Of a stretch of DNA of 64,000 bases, positions 42,876 to 52,170 are shown in pieces (the stretch's first letter is position 1; each line of letters begins with the position of its first letter). The position numbers were made by a program, and so were the translations under genes. Source of the DNA: Actinomadura darangshiensis (GTDB lineage Bacteria > Actinomycetota > Actinomycetes > Streptosporangiales > Streptosporangiaceae); assembly GCF_004349235.1 (NCBI RefSeq), contig NZ_SMKY01000006.1:20792-84791 (forward strand), given 5' to 3'. The notes below the pieces were generated by a model. It was not told the DNA's origin. It made no database searches and saw only the letters and a list, made by a program, of their open reading frames with translations.

Positions 42876-44468
42876 TCACCGCCTGGTGTAGCCGCCGTCG
42901 CGGTGTTCGTAGACCGGGTCCGAGGTGGCGCGGGCCTCGGCGCGGAGCGGGCGTTTGATGACCTTGTTGGTCGGGGTGCGCGGCAGTTCGGCTACCAGCC
43001 GGATGTAGCGCGGGGTCCATTTCGTGCCGAGGTCGGGCTGGGCGGCCAGGAACCGCGTGAAGGACGATGGGTCGAAGACGTGGCCGGGGGCGAGCGCGAC
43101 GGCCGCCATCACCTGGTCGCCGACGTGCTCGTCCGGGACGGCGTAGACGGCGACGTCCGCGAACGGCTCGAAGCGCGACAGGAGGCGTTCCACCGGGGCC
43201 GCCGCGAAGTTCTCGCCGTCCACCCGCAGCCAGTCGTCGTCGCGGCCGGCGAAGTACCAGTAGCCGGCCGCGTCGCGGTAGGCGAGGTCGCCCGACCACG
43301 TCCAGCCGTTGCGGACGCGTTTCGCCGTCGCCTCGGGGTTGCCGTAGTAGCCCTCGAACTTGGCGGCGCCCATCGTGTCGACGATCTCGCCGATGGCCTC
43401 GTCGGCGTTGAGCAGCGTCCCGTGGCCGTCGAACCTCGCGGGCGGGCATTCCGCCAGGGTGCCGGGGTCGATCACGATGGTCCCGGCCTCGGCGACGCCG
43501 AGGGAGCCGGGCGGCGTGCCGGGGACGCGGTTGAGCCGGATCTCGCCCTCGCTCGACCCGTAGGAGTCGATGACCGTGCAGCCGAAGCGGCGGGTGAACT
43601 CGGCGATGTCGCGCTCGTTCGCCTCGTTGCCGAACGCGATGCGGAGCGTGTTGTCGGCGTCGTCCGGCTTCTCGGGGACGGCCAGGATGTAGTTGAGGGG
43701 CTTGCCGACGTAGTTGAAGAACGTCACGCCGTGGCGGCGCACGTCCGGGAGGAAGCCCGAGGCCGAGAACCTGCGGCGCAGGACGATCCGGCCGCCCGTG
43801 GCGACGGCGGGGGCGATGCCGGCCATCAGGGCGTTGGAGTGGAACATCGGCATGACGACATAGAACACGTCGTCGCGGGTGAGGCCGCGCCGGTCGCGCT
43901 GCTGGACGGCGATCCGCCCCAGCCGGCGCTGCGTGCAGATCACCGCCTTGGGCGCGGACGTCGTCCCCGACGTGAACACCAGGGAGAAGATCGTTTCCGG
44001 GCTGACCGGCGGAACCTCCGCCGGGGGCGTCCCGGCCAGGCGTTCGGTGTAGGCGGGGCTGTCGACGATCAGCGACGGGACGTCCACCAGGCCGTCGACC
44101 AGAGGCGCGCGGGACGACTCGGTGACCAGCAGCCCGCAGTCGGTGTGGGTGATGTCGCGGGCCAGTTCGGCGCCGCGCCGGGTGGGGTTCAGCTCGACGA
44201 CCGGGACGCCGGCGAGGGCCGCGCCCAGCAGCCAGAACAGGTGCTCGGGCCCGTTCTCCAGGAACAGGCCGGCATGACCGCCGCCGAGGTCCCCGGCGAA
44301 CGAGGCCCGCCGCCGCGACTCCTCGACGACCTCCCGCCACGTCCACGAGCGGTCCTCGAAGCACAGGCCCGTGCGGTCGTCGCCGCCGCGCGCGGCGACC
44401 AGCTCCGCGAAGGCGGCCTCGCGGGCCGGGCGGTCGTCGCCCAGCACGGCGGTCTTCTCCTCTGGCAT
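42876..44468 (-). CDS. Acyl-CoA synthetase, FadD17-like
   Basis: A 530-residue adenylate-forming ligase. It has AMP motif VFTSGTTSAPKAV, then PMFHSNALMAG, FFNYVGKPLNYILA, SYGSSEGEI, the hinge FAGRDDDWLRVDGENF and the catalytic Lys in PTNKVIKRPL. The block order and wording (NYVGKPL, RRFSAS, ADPVWP-like C-terminus) follow mycobacterial FadD17, a ligase for steroid C5 side-chain carboxylates. ATG at 44468. It would supply substrate for the FadE34-like enzyme. Family certain, specificity inferred. Confidence 0.83.
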   Translation of the reverse strand: MPEEKTAVLGDDRPAREAAFAELVAARGGDDRTGLCFEDRSWTWREVVEESRRRASFAGDLGGGHAGLFLENGPEHLFWLLGAALAGVPVVELNPTRRGAELARDITHTDCGLLVTESSRAPLVDGLVDVPSLIVDSPAYTERLAGTPPAEVPPVSPETIFSLVFTSGTTSAPKAVICTQRRLGRIAVQQRDRRGLTRDDVFYVVMPMFHSNALMAGIAPAVATGGRIVLRRRFSASGFLPDVRRHGVTFFNYVGKPLNYILAVPEKPDDADNTLRIAFGNEANERDIAEFTRRFGCTVIDSYGSSEGEIRLNRVPGTPPGSLGVAEAGTIVIDPGTLAECPPARFDGHGTLLNADEAIGEIVDTMGAAKFEGYYGNPEATAKRVRNGWTWSGDLAYRDAAGYWYFAGRDDDWLRVDGENFAAAPVERLLSRFEPFADVAVYAVPDEHVGDQVMAAVALAPGHVFDPSSFTRFLAAQPDLGTKWTPRYIRLVAELPRTPTNKVIKRPLRAEARATSDPVYEHRDGGYTRR

Positions 44469-44612
44469 GCGTCCCCTCCCGGTGACAACGGTGGCGACCC
44501 GGGGCGCGGGGCGACGATCCGCATCCCACTGAGCGGGATCGGCCGTGCCTGATCCGGACCGCCCTGTTTATCTCGTTTTGGCCTGACATAAAGGCCGGTT
44601 CGCGGGAGGGTC

Positions 44613-46220
44613 GTGAAGAATTCCGGGAGAGGCCGCCGGGTCGCCGGGCTCCTCGTCGTCGCGGTGACGGCGGCGGCGTGCGCGTGGCAGAGCGAGAGCG
44701 GCGGCCGGGTGGACGGCGCCGGAAGGCCGGCCGAGTACAAGGTCGGCATGATCGGCGGGACGGACGCCGGTCCGCCGGCCGAAGGCGGGACCCTGACGTT
44801 CGCCACCTACGCCGAGGCCGGGCTGCTCGACCCCGCCGAGACCATCGTCGCCGGGTCGACGGGCGGCGTGGAGATGGCCGCGATCTTCGACGTCCTGATG
44901 CGCTGGGACAGCAAGACCGGCGACCTCTATCCGCAGCTCGCCAAGAGTCTGAAGGCGAACGGCGACAGCACCGCGTTCACGCTCACCCTGCGGGACGGCG
45001 TCACTTTCAGCGACGGGACGCCGCTCAACGCGCAGGCGGTGAAATGGAGCATCGAGCGCTACGTCAAGAAGGGCGCGGACGAGGCGGCGCTCTGGAAGAG
45101 CAGCGTCAAGGCCGTCGAGACGCCCGACGACCTGACGGTCGTGTTCGAGCTCGCCCATGAATGGCCGACGTTCCCGTTCATGCTCACCACGGGCCCCGGG
45201 ATGATCGTCGCCAAGTCGTCCGACGCGAAGGGGAAGTTCACCCCGGTCGGCGCCGGCGCGTTCACCTTCGAGCGCTACAAGCCGAAGGAAGAGACCGTCC
45301 TGAAAGCGCGCGCCGGCTACTGGGACCGGAAACCGAACCTCGACCGCGTGCGCATGGTCTACGTCGACGACCCGAACGCCGCACTGGACACCCTCAACAC
45401 CAAGCGGATCCAGGCCGCGTTCCTCCGCGACCCGGTCGTCGTGCAGAAGGCCCTGAAGGACGGCAACAACGGCTACCTCAGCATGGTCGCGCTCGGCAAT
45501 GTCGGCGTCATCAACGCGACCCCCGGGCATCCGGGCGCCGACCCGCGCGTCCGCAAGGCCATGCACTACGCGATCCAGCCCGAGGTGATCTACCGGCGCG
45601 CCTACCCGGGGACGGGCCTCGCGAGCAACGCGCTGTTCCCGGAGTTCTCCGTCTGGCACACCGGCGCCAAGCCGCTCCCCTACGACCCGGGCAAGGCCCG
45701 CGAGCTCCTCGCCCAGGCGAAGGCGGACGGCTACGACGGCAAGGTGACCTGGCTGGACTCGCAGGACCCCGCGTCCCGGACGACGGCGCTCGCGGTCAAG
45801 GCGATGCTGGAGAACGTCGGCTTCGACGTCGAGCTGGACCTGGTCCGCTCGATCTCCGACCAGATCACGAAGGTCGCCGTCCGCAAGAGCTACGACGTGG
45901 CGGGCTGGGGCATGAGCTGGCGCGAGGCCGGCCCGTACGGGCGCATGTACGCGACGCTGCACGCCAAGGGCAACCTCACGGTCGGGATGCCGACCACCCC
46001 GAAGATGTCCGCGCTGATCGAGGAGCTGCGGGGCGCCGGGACGGTCGAGGAGCAGCGCGAGGTCATGGGCCGCGTCCAGGCGCAATGGAACGAGGACGTC
46101 CCCGCGCTGGTGTTCGGGCCGCAGCCCGAACTGGCCGCCTGGACGGACGACGTGCACGGCGTCACCGGCACCGTCAACAGCATGGTCCTGCTCGACGACG
46201 CGTGGCTTGCCCAGGGCTAG
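44613..46220 (+). CDS. ABC transporter substrate-binding lipoprotein (SBP family 5)
   Basis: A 535-residue extracellular binding protein. A lipoprotein signal (basic N-terminus, lipobox TAAAC with Cys near residue 23) is followed by the peptide/nickel-class SBP_bac_5 domain: DVLMRWDSKTGDLYPQLAKS, LRDGVTFSDGTPLNAQAVKWS and VGAGAFTFERYKPKE. GTG start at 44613 behind GGAGGG. First gene of a five-gene importer operon. Substrate may be peptide or another amphiphile; nothing in the sequence decides. Confidence 0.87.
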   Translation: MKNSGRGRRVAGLLVVAVTAAACAWQSESGGRVDGAGRPAEYKVGMIGGTDAGPPAEGGTLTFATYAEAGLLDPAETIVAGSTGGVEMAAIFDVLMRWDSKTGDLYPQLAKSLKANGDSTAFTLTLRDGVTFSDGTPLNAQAVKWSIERYVKKGADEAALWKSSVKAVETPDDLTVVFELAHEWPTFPFMLTTGPGMIVAKSSDAKGKFTPVGAGAFTFERYKPKEETVLKARAGYWDRKPNLDRVRMVYVDDPNAALDTLNTKRIQAAFLRDPVVVQKALKDGNNGYLSMVALGNVGVINATPGHPGADPRVRKAMHYAIQPEVIYRRAYPGTGLASNALFPEFSVWHTGAKPLPYDPGKARELLAQAKADGYDGKVTWLDSQDPASRTTALAVKAMLENVGFDVELDLVRSISDQITKVAVRKSYDVAGWGMSWREAGPYGRMYATLHAKGNLTVGMPTTPKMSALIEELRGAGTVEEQREVMGRVQAQWNEDVPALVFGPQPELAAWTDDVHGVTGTVNSMVLLDDAWLAQG

Positions 46221-46229
46221 GAGGACGAC

Positions 46230-47183
46230 ATGGCACGCGATCTGGTGCGGCGGCTGGTCGAGCTGGTGCTGGTCCTGCTGATCGTCAGCGTGGGCACGTT
46301 CGCGCTGGTCGGCCTGATGCCGGGCGACCCGGCCGTGGTCGTGCTCGGCGAAGGGCACACGGCGGCGGAGTACGCGGCGCAGCGGGAGGCGATGGGCCTC
46401 GCCGACGCCCTGCCGGTCCGCTACGGGCACTGGCTCGGCGACGCGCTGACCGGCGACCTCGGCACCTCGTTCGTCCCGCCGAACAGCGACGTCGCCGACC
46501 GGGTCGCGGCGGCGCTGCCGGTGAGCGTCGAGCTGGCCGTCCTCGCGATGGCGATGGCGCTGCTGCTCGCGGTGCCGCTGGCGATGTGGTCGGCGTACCG
46601 GTCCGGCGGCCTCGTCGACCGGATCGTCAGCGCCGGGACGTTCGGCATCCTGTCGGTGCCGAGCTTCCTCGCGGGCATGCTGCTCATCGCGCTGTTCGCC
46701 GAGCGCCTCGGCTGGTTCCCGCGGCTGGAGTGGTCGCGGATCAGCGAAGGGCTCGGCGGCAACCTCTACCACGCGTTCCTGCCGGCGCTGACGATCGCGC
46801 TGATGGAGACCGCGACGTTCACCCGGGTGCTGCGCGGCGACCTGATCACGACGCTGCAGGAGGACTTCATCCTGTCGGCGAAGGCCAAGGGGATGGCGCC
46901 GGTCCACGTGCTCTTCCGGGACGCGCTGCGCCCGTCGTCGTTCTCGCTGATCACGCTCATGGGCATCAGCCTGGGCCGGCTCATCGGCAGCACGGTGATC
47001 GTGGAGTACCTGTTCGCGCTGCCCGGCATGGGCACGCTGATCATCGGCGCGGCGGACGCGGGCGACGTGCCGATGGTGCAGGGCGCCGTCCTCGTCATCG
47101 CGCTGATCTACGTGCTGGTGAACGCGCTGATCGACCTGTCCTACGGCCGGCTCGACCCACGAATCAGGCGGGCGCATGTCTGA
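46230..47183 (+). CDS. ABC transporter permease (DppB-like)
   Basis: A 317-residue permease of the peptide/nickel class with about six membrane segments. It has LMPGDPAVVVLGEG, and the EAA loop (DFILSAKAKGMAPVHVLFRDALRP) that contacts the ATPases. ATG at 46230 follows AGGAGG. Overlaps the next permease by eight bases. Confidence 0.9.
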   Translation: MARDLVRRLVELVLVLLIVSVGTFALVGLMPGDPAVVVLGEGHTAAEYAAQREAMGLADALPVRYGHWLGDALTGDLGTSFVPPNSDVADRVAAALPVSVELAVLAMAMALLLAVPLAMWSAYRSGGLVDRIVSAGTFGILSVPSFLAGMLLIALFAERLGWFPRLEWSRISEGLGGNLYHAFLPALTIALMETATFTRVLRGDLITTLQEDFILSAKAKGMAPVHVLFRDALRPSSFSLITLMGISLGRLIGSTVIVEYLFALPGMGTLIIGAADAGDVPMVQGAVLVIALIYVLVNALIDLSYGRLDPRIRRAHV

Positions 47184-48204
47184 CATCCTCGTAGCGGCCC
47201 GGCCGTCCGGACGCTGGTGGGGCGCGGCCCTCGCCGTCGCCGGGCTCGCCGTCTTCGGACTGTCGGTGACGATCCTCGCGGGGGACGGCTGGACGCAGGC
47301 CGCCGCCGTCGTCGCCGGCCTCGCCGCCGCCTACCTCGGCCTGAACGCGGCCGGACGCGCCCTGTTCGGCGGCGGCTTCGACCTGATGTTCTGGCTGTGC
47401 GCCGGATGGCTCGTGCTCCTCGTCGGAGCGGCGGTCGCGGCGCCGGTACTGCCGCTCGGCGAGCACCAGGACATCGTGCGGACGCTCGGCACGCCCGGCA
47501 TGGCCGTCCCCGACCTGTCCACCTCGCATCCGCTCGGCACCAACAACTTCGGCCTCGACCAGCTCGCCCGCGTCGTCCACGGGGCCCGGTCGTCGCTCGT
47601 CGTGTCGCTCGGCGCCGTCGCCATCGGCATGGTCGTCGGCGGGACGGTCGGGATCGCGGCCGGCTACTTCCGGCGCGGCGCCGACGCGGGCGTCGGCGTG
47701 CTGACCAACGCGCTGCTGGCCGTCCCGCCGCTGATCCTGCTGATCGCGCTCGGCACCGTCCTGGAGCCGAACCTGCGCAACATCGCGGTGGCGCTGTCGC
47801 TGCTCGCGATCCCCAGCATGATCCGGATGGCGCGGGCCAGCACGATGGCGTTCGCGCAGCGCGAGTTCGTCGTGGCGGCCGAGGCGATCGGCGCGTCCCG
47901 GTGGCGGATCATGACCCGGGAGCTGCTGCCGAACGTGCTGCTGCCGCTCGCGTCCTACGGCATGGTCATGGTGTCGGTGCTGATCGTCGCCGAGGCGTCG
48001 CTGAGCTTCCTCGGCCTCGGCGTCCAGCCGCCCGCGCCGTCCTGGGGGAACATGATCGCCGAGGGCGAGGAGAACGACGCCTTCACCCGGTACCCGCACA
48101 TCGTGCTGGTGCCCGGCATCACGCTCTTCCTGACCGTCTTCGCGTTCAACCTCATCGGCGAGAAGGCCCGCAAGCGGTGGGACCCCCGCCAGGCGAAGCT
48201 CTAG
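47176..48204 (+). CDS. ABC transporter permease (DppC-like)
   Basis: A 342-residue partner permease. Residues 1-90 add extra hydrophobic segments before the usual DppC core (HPLGTNNFGLDQLARVVHGARSS). The EAA loop is EFVVAAEAIGASRWRIMTRELLPN and a late LGLGVQPPAPSWGNMI block is characteristic. It pairs with the 46230 gene to form the channel. Confidence 0.9.
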   Translation: MSDILVAARPSGRWWGAALAVAGLAVFGLSVTILAGDGWTQAAAVVAGLAAAYLGLNAAGRALFGGGFDLMFWLCAGWLVLLVGAAVAAPVLPLGEHQDIVRTLGTPGMAVPDLSTSHPLGTNNFGLDQLARVVHGARSSLVVSLGAVAIGMVVGGTVGIAAGYFRRGADAGVGVLTNALLAVPPLILLIALGTVLEPNLRNIAVALSLLAIPSMIRMARASTMAFAQREFVVAAEAIGASRWRIMTRELLPNVLLPLASYGMVMVSVLIVAEASLSFLGLGVQPPAPSWGNMIAEGEENDAFTRYPHIVLVPGITLFLTVFAFNLIGEKARKRWDPRQAKL

Positions 48205-48212
48205 GAGCAGGC

Positions 48213-49190
48213 ATGGACGACAGCCCCCTCCTCACCGTCGAGGACCTGAGCACCGAGATCCACACCTCTCGCGGCCCCTTCAAAGCGGTGGACGGCGTGT
48301 CCTTCACCGTCCGCCCCGGGGAGATGTTCGGCATCGTCGGCGAGTCCGGCTCCGGCAAGTCGGTGCTGGGCCGGACGGTCATGGGCCTCTACACGTCGGG
48401 GCCGACCATGACGGTGACCGGCAAGGTCGTCCTCGACGGGACGGACGTGCACGCGCTCACCGCCGCCGGACGCCGCAGGCTGTGGCGGTCGGACGTCGGC
48501 ATGGTCTTCCAGGACCCGGCGACCGCCCTCAACCCGGTCAAGAAGATCGGCCGCCACCTCACCGAGGGCATGCGGGGCCTGTCGCGCACCGCCGCCCGCA
48601 CCCGCGCCGAGGAGCTGCTCCGCCTCGTCGGCATCCCCGAGCCGCGCCGCCGCCTCGGCCAGTACCCGCACGAGCTGTCCGGCGGCATGCGGCAGCGCGT
48701 CGTGATCGCGATCGCGCTGGCGGGCGAGCCGTCGCTGCTCATCGCGGACGAGCCGACCACAGCGCTGGACGTCACCGTGCAGAAGCAGATCCTCGACCTG
48801 CTCGGCCGGCTCCAGGCGGAGCTGGGCACGGCGATCGTCCTGATCAGCCACAACCTCGCGGTCGTCGCGGGCCGCGCCGACCGGGTCGCGGTGATGTACG
48901 CGGGACGCCTCGCGGAACTCGCCCCGGCGGCCGCCCTGTTCGCCGGCCCCCGGCACCCGTACACCGAGGCGCTGCTCGCGTCCGTCCCGCGGCTCGCCGA
49001 CCCACCGCACTCCCCGCTCCAGGCCATCGACGGCGCGCCGCCCGACATGGCGGCGCCGCCGCCCGGCTGCCGCTTCGCGCCCCGCTGCCGGTACGCGTCG
49101 GACGCGTGCGAGACGTCCCCGGCCCTGGTCGCCGACCATGGCCACGCGTACGCCTGCCACCACCCCGTCAGCAGCATCGGAGGCGCCTGA
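48213..49190 (+). CDS. ABC transporter ATPase (DppD-like)
   Basis: A 325-residue ATPase. Walker A GESGSGKS (residues about 42-49), signature LSGGMRQR, Walker B LLIADEPTTALD, and the C-terminal oligopeptide-class extension with CRFAPRCRYASDAC, a four-Cys cluster motif. Start at ATG 48213 behind AGGAG. Stop overlaps the second ATPase (TGATG). Confidence 0.92.
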   Translation: MDDSPLLTVEDLSTEIHTSRGPFKAVDGVSFTVRPGEMFGIVGESGSGKSVLGRTVMGLYTSGPTMTVTGKVVLDGTDVHALTAAGRRRLWRSDVGMVFQDPATALNPVKKIGRHLTEGMRGLSRTAARTRAEELLRLVGIPEPRRRLGQYPHELSGGMRQRVVIAIALAGEPSLLIADEPTTALDVTVQKQILDLLGRLQAELGTAIVLISHNLAVVAGRADRVAVMYAGRLAELAPAAALFAGPRHPYTEALLASVPRLADPPHSPLQAIDGAPPDMAAPPPGCRFAPRCRYASDACETSPALVADHGHAYACHHPVSSIGGA

Positions 49191-50152
49191 TGGCCGGCAC
49201 CGGAACCACCCATCTGCGTCCGGGCGAGCGCGTCCTGTCCGTCGAGGACCTGGTCGTGGAGTTCCCCGTGGGACGCGGCCGGACGGTGCACGCGGTCTCC
49301 GGCATCAGCTTCGACCTGCTCGACGGCGAGACGCTCGGCATCCTCGGGGAATCCGGCTGCGGGAAGTCCAGCGCGGGACGCGCCGTCATGCAGCTCCCGC
49401 CGCCCACCGCCGGCTCGGTGAAGCTGAACGGCACCGAGCTGACCGGCCTCGGCCGGTCCGCGCTCCGCGACAGCCGCCGCAAGATGCAGATGATCCTGCA
49501 GAACCCGGTGGCCGCCCTGAACCCGCGCCGCAAGGTCGCCGACCTCGTTGCCGAAGGACCTGCGGTGTGGGGCGGCAAGCCGGACCGGTCCCGTATCGAA
49601 GCGGCCTTGGAGGCGGTCGGCCTCGACCCGGCCACCGTCTGGGACCGCCGCCCACACGAGCTGTCCGGCGGCCAGTGCCAGCGCGTCTGCATCGCCCGCG
49701 CCCTCCTGCTCGACCCGCGCGTCCTGATCTGCGACGAGCCGGTGTCGAGCCTGGACGTCTCGGTCCAGGCGCAGATCCTCAACCTGCTGGAGTCGACCCG
49801 CGCGCGCCTCGGCCTCAGCATGATCTTCATCGCGCACGACCTCGCCGTGGTCAAGAACGTCAGTGACCGGATCATGGTCATGTACCTGGGCAAGATCTGC
49901 GAGGTCGTCCCGTCCGGCGCCCTGGCCGGTTCGGCCCTGCACCCCTACACCCGCCTGCTCCTCGCCTCGGTCCCAGACGCACCCCAGGGCGACGCGGAAC
50001 CGGAGAACACCGAACTCCCGTCCCCCATGGCCCCACCGACCGGCTGCCGCTTCCGAACCCGCTGCCCCCTGGCAACCGACCTGTGCGCAAAGGAAGAGCC
50101 GAACCTACGCCAGACCACCGACGGCCATCACGTGGCCTGCCACATGGTCTGA
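49190..50152 (+). CDS. ABC transporter ATPase (DppF-like)
   Basis: A 320-residue ATPase: Walker A GESGCGKS, signature LSGGQCQR, Walker B VLICDEPVSSLD, and C-terminal CRFRTRCPLATDLC. Forms a heterodimer with the 48213 product. Last gene of the importer operon. Confidence 0.92.
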   Translation: MAGTGTTHLRPGERVLSVEDLVVEFPVGRGRTVHAVSGISFDLLDGETLGILGESGCGKSSAGRAVMQLPPPTAGSVKLNGTELTGLGRSALRDSRRKMQMILQNPVAALNPRRKVADLVAEGPAVWGGKPDRSRIEAALEAVGLDPATVWDRRPHELSGGQCQRVCIARALLLDPRVLICDEPVSSLDVSVQAQILNLLESTRARLGLSMIFIAHDLAVVKNVSDRIMVMYLGKICEVVPSGALAGSALHPYTRLLLASVPDAPQGDAEPENTELPSPMAPPTGCRFRTRCPLATDLCAKEEPNLRQTTDGHHVACHMV

Positions 50153-50186
50153 CGAGCGTCCGGCCTTCGCACGTCCGCGCCCTCCG

Positions 50187-50797
50187 TCAAGCCGTCCGGT
50201 AGGCGACCCAGGCGCGTCCCGCCTGCGCCGCTTCAGCGCGAAAGGCGCGCGCCTCCTCCGGCCCGCGCATGGCCTTGTGCTCGCGGAACATCGTCCACAG
50301 CGCCCCCAGCCCGGTGACCGCATCGGGCGGAGCCGCCCTCCAACCAGGGTGCGCGGCGACAAGGGCCTCCGCCTGCGCGGGACTGTGTCCCGCCTCGATC
50401 AGCCGAGGAACGAGCAGCGCGGCGTCGACCACCCCTGCCCCCGGCACAGGAACGACCAGTCAATGACATAGACCCCCTGACCGGCGACATGGAGATTCCC
50501 GCTGTGCAAGTCATAGTGCAGCAGCGTCTCCCCCCGTAAAGACTCTAAGGACAACCCTTCAAGAGCCTCCGCGTACATGCCCCACCATCGCCCACGCAGG
50601 TTCTCGCCCAACAGAGCGGCCGCTGTCTTCTGCAGCACATCCAGATTGACCGAGACGCAGGGCAGCGCGCCGCCCGGCCCTCCAAGTCGCGACACGGCAT
50701 CGTTCACGCCGGGCACATCCGGAGACCCGGGCGACAGGTCGGCGCTCCGCCCACCGCCGATGAACTCGAACACCAGCAGGCTCCAACCGCCGACATC
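50187..50797 (-). pseudogene. Phosphotransferase (APH-like), frameshifted and cut by an IS element
   Basis: On the minus strand the first readable part is WSLLVFEFIGGGRSADLSPG and the catalytic loop HYDLHSGN with VIDWSF. In a run of five C (50438-50442) the frame is lost. The next frame continues with PGAGVVDAALLVPRLIEAGHS to a stop at 50187. The N-lobe is missing because an IS256-family end begins at 50798. The gene is therefore broken twice. Substrate unknown. Confidence 0.75.
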
Positions 50798-50843
50798 GGG
50801 AGTGTCTGAAAGTCTGTGGGTGAGGCGGTGATCAGCTTTCAGT

Positions 50844-51041
50844 TCAGGGTGATGCGGTCACCGTAGTGCAGGGACAGTGCGTTCAGCGCTGCCTTCCAGC
50901 CGGGGGTTTTGCCGGTGACGTTGGGTCTGGCTTTTAGTGGTTGGCGGATGACCAGGTAGAGGACCTTGAGCGCGGCCTGCTCGGTGGGGAAGTGTCCGCG
51001 TCGGCGGGTGGCCTGGCGGAATCGGGCGTTGAGGCTCTCGA
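50844..51041 (-). pseudogene. IS256 transposase, C-terminal 66 codons
   Basis: Reads ESLNARFRQATRRRGHFP, AALKVLYLVIRQPL, WKAALNALSLHYGDRI to a stop at 50844. This is the usual C-terminus of actinobacterial IS256 (mutator) transposases, beginning at the catalytic Glu of NAIESLN. It is separated from the rest of the gene by the IS110 element. Confidence 0.85.
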
Positions 51042-51051
51042 AGCTCTCTTG

Positions 51052-52170
51052 TCAAGCGGCCGCCGTGAGGGCTGCTGTTGGTCTTCTTTGACGGCGGTCT
51101 TGGCGGTGGTCGTCGTCGCGCCACATATGCCTGATGATCACGTTGGCGAGTTGGCGTTTGTGGGAGCGGCGGGCTTCGCGTTTGGTCTTGTTCGCGCTGG
51201 TCTTGCGGTCCATGAAGTCTTTGGCGGGCTGGTGGCAGCGGACCTGCGTGACGTGCACGGTGTGGAGGATCGAGTTGACGGCGCGGTTGCCGCCCAGGTC
51301 GAGGCGGTGTCGGCGGGCGGGGCCGTGGCCTTCTCCCGAGGACAAGGCGACCGGTGCGATGCCGCACCAGCGCGCGAACTGGCCCTCAGCCCGGAACCGC
51401 TGTGGGTCTCCGATCTCGACGAGCAGCTGCATGGCCAGTACGGGTCCGATGCCGCAGATGTCGGTGAGGGTGCAGCCCAGCTCGGCCAGCAGGATCGGGA
51501 TCTGCTTGTCCAAGTCCTTGATTCTGCTGGTGAGGGTGGTGATGTCGGCGAGGCTGGCAAGGAGCCGTTCGACTTTCAGCCGGTCGCTGCGTTGCAGCTG
51601 GCCCAGGAGCATGTCGGCGAGCGCGTTGAGCTGGGGAAGGACCCGGCTGGTGGACGGAAGCACGGTTCTGATCGCGATAGGGAGCGAGACCAGGACGGCT
51701 TCGGCCTCGGTCAGCAGGCGCACTCGCTGGAGGATCAGCGAGGCGCGCCAGTCGCTGAGGACGGTGAGCTGATCCCAGGCGGGGTCGGGTGCCGAGTGCT
51801 TGCCGGCAGGCGGTAGATGAGGGTCGGAGAGGGTCTCGCGGGCGATCGCGTCGGCGTCGTCGATATCGGTCTTGGCCCGTCGCCGTCGGCGCCGCCGTTC
51901 GGCCGTCCGGTTGGCTTGCACCTCCCGGACGTCGTAGCCCACCGCGGTCAGGGCGACGACCAGCGGCCGGCCGAGCGCGCCCGAGCCCTCGACGCCGATC
52001 CGGTCGATGACCAGTTCGGTCTCGGTGAGGAACGTCAGCAGTTCGCCCAGGCCGTCGGGAGTGATGGCGAATGAGGCGGTCTCGTGCAGGCCGCCGCGCA
52101 GGTCCAGGATCGCGATTGTCGCGGTGTGCTTGTGGGGGTCGATCCCGGCGACCGCATGCGTCGGCTTCAC
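51052..52170 (-). CDS. IS110-family transposase (DEDD recombinase)
   Basis: A 372-residue transposase. The N-terminal RuvC-like DEDD domain has GIDPHKHTATIAILD (first Asp), VEGSGALGRPLV (Glu) and KTDIDDADAIARE (paired Asp). The C-terminal transposase-20 domain has LLAELGCTLTDICGIGPVLA and FARWCGIAPVALSSGEG with the conserved Ser. Starts at GTG 52170. Full length and apparently intact, so the element may be active. Confidence 0.9.
   Translation of the reverse strand: MKPTHAVAGIDPHKHTATIAILDLRGGLHETASFAITPDGLGELLTFLTETELVIDRIGVEGSGALGRPLVVALTAVGYDVREVQANRTAERRRRRRRAKTDIDDADAIARETLSDPHLPPAGKHSAPDPAWDQLTVLSDWRASLILQRVRLLTEAEAVLVSLPIAIRTVLPSTSRVLPQLNALADMLLGQLQRSDRLKVERLLASLADITTLTSRIKDLDKQIPILLAELGCTLTDICGIGPVLAMQLLVEIGDPQRFRAEGQFARWCGIAPVALSSGEGHGPARRHRLDLGGNRAVNSILHTVHVTQVRCHQPAKDFMDRKTSANKTKREARRSHKRQLANVIIRHMWRDDDHRQDRRQRRPTAALTAAA

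Noticed and set aside
44613..50152. Nickel importer serving the urease
   Set aside because: The ABC system belongs to the peptide/nickel class, but it is 35 kb from the urease genes and nothing in the binding protein marks it as nickel-specific.
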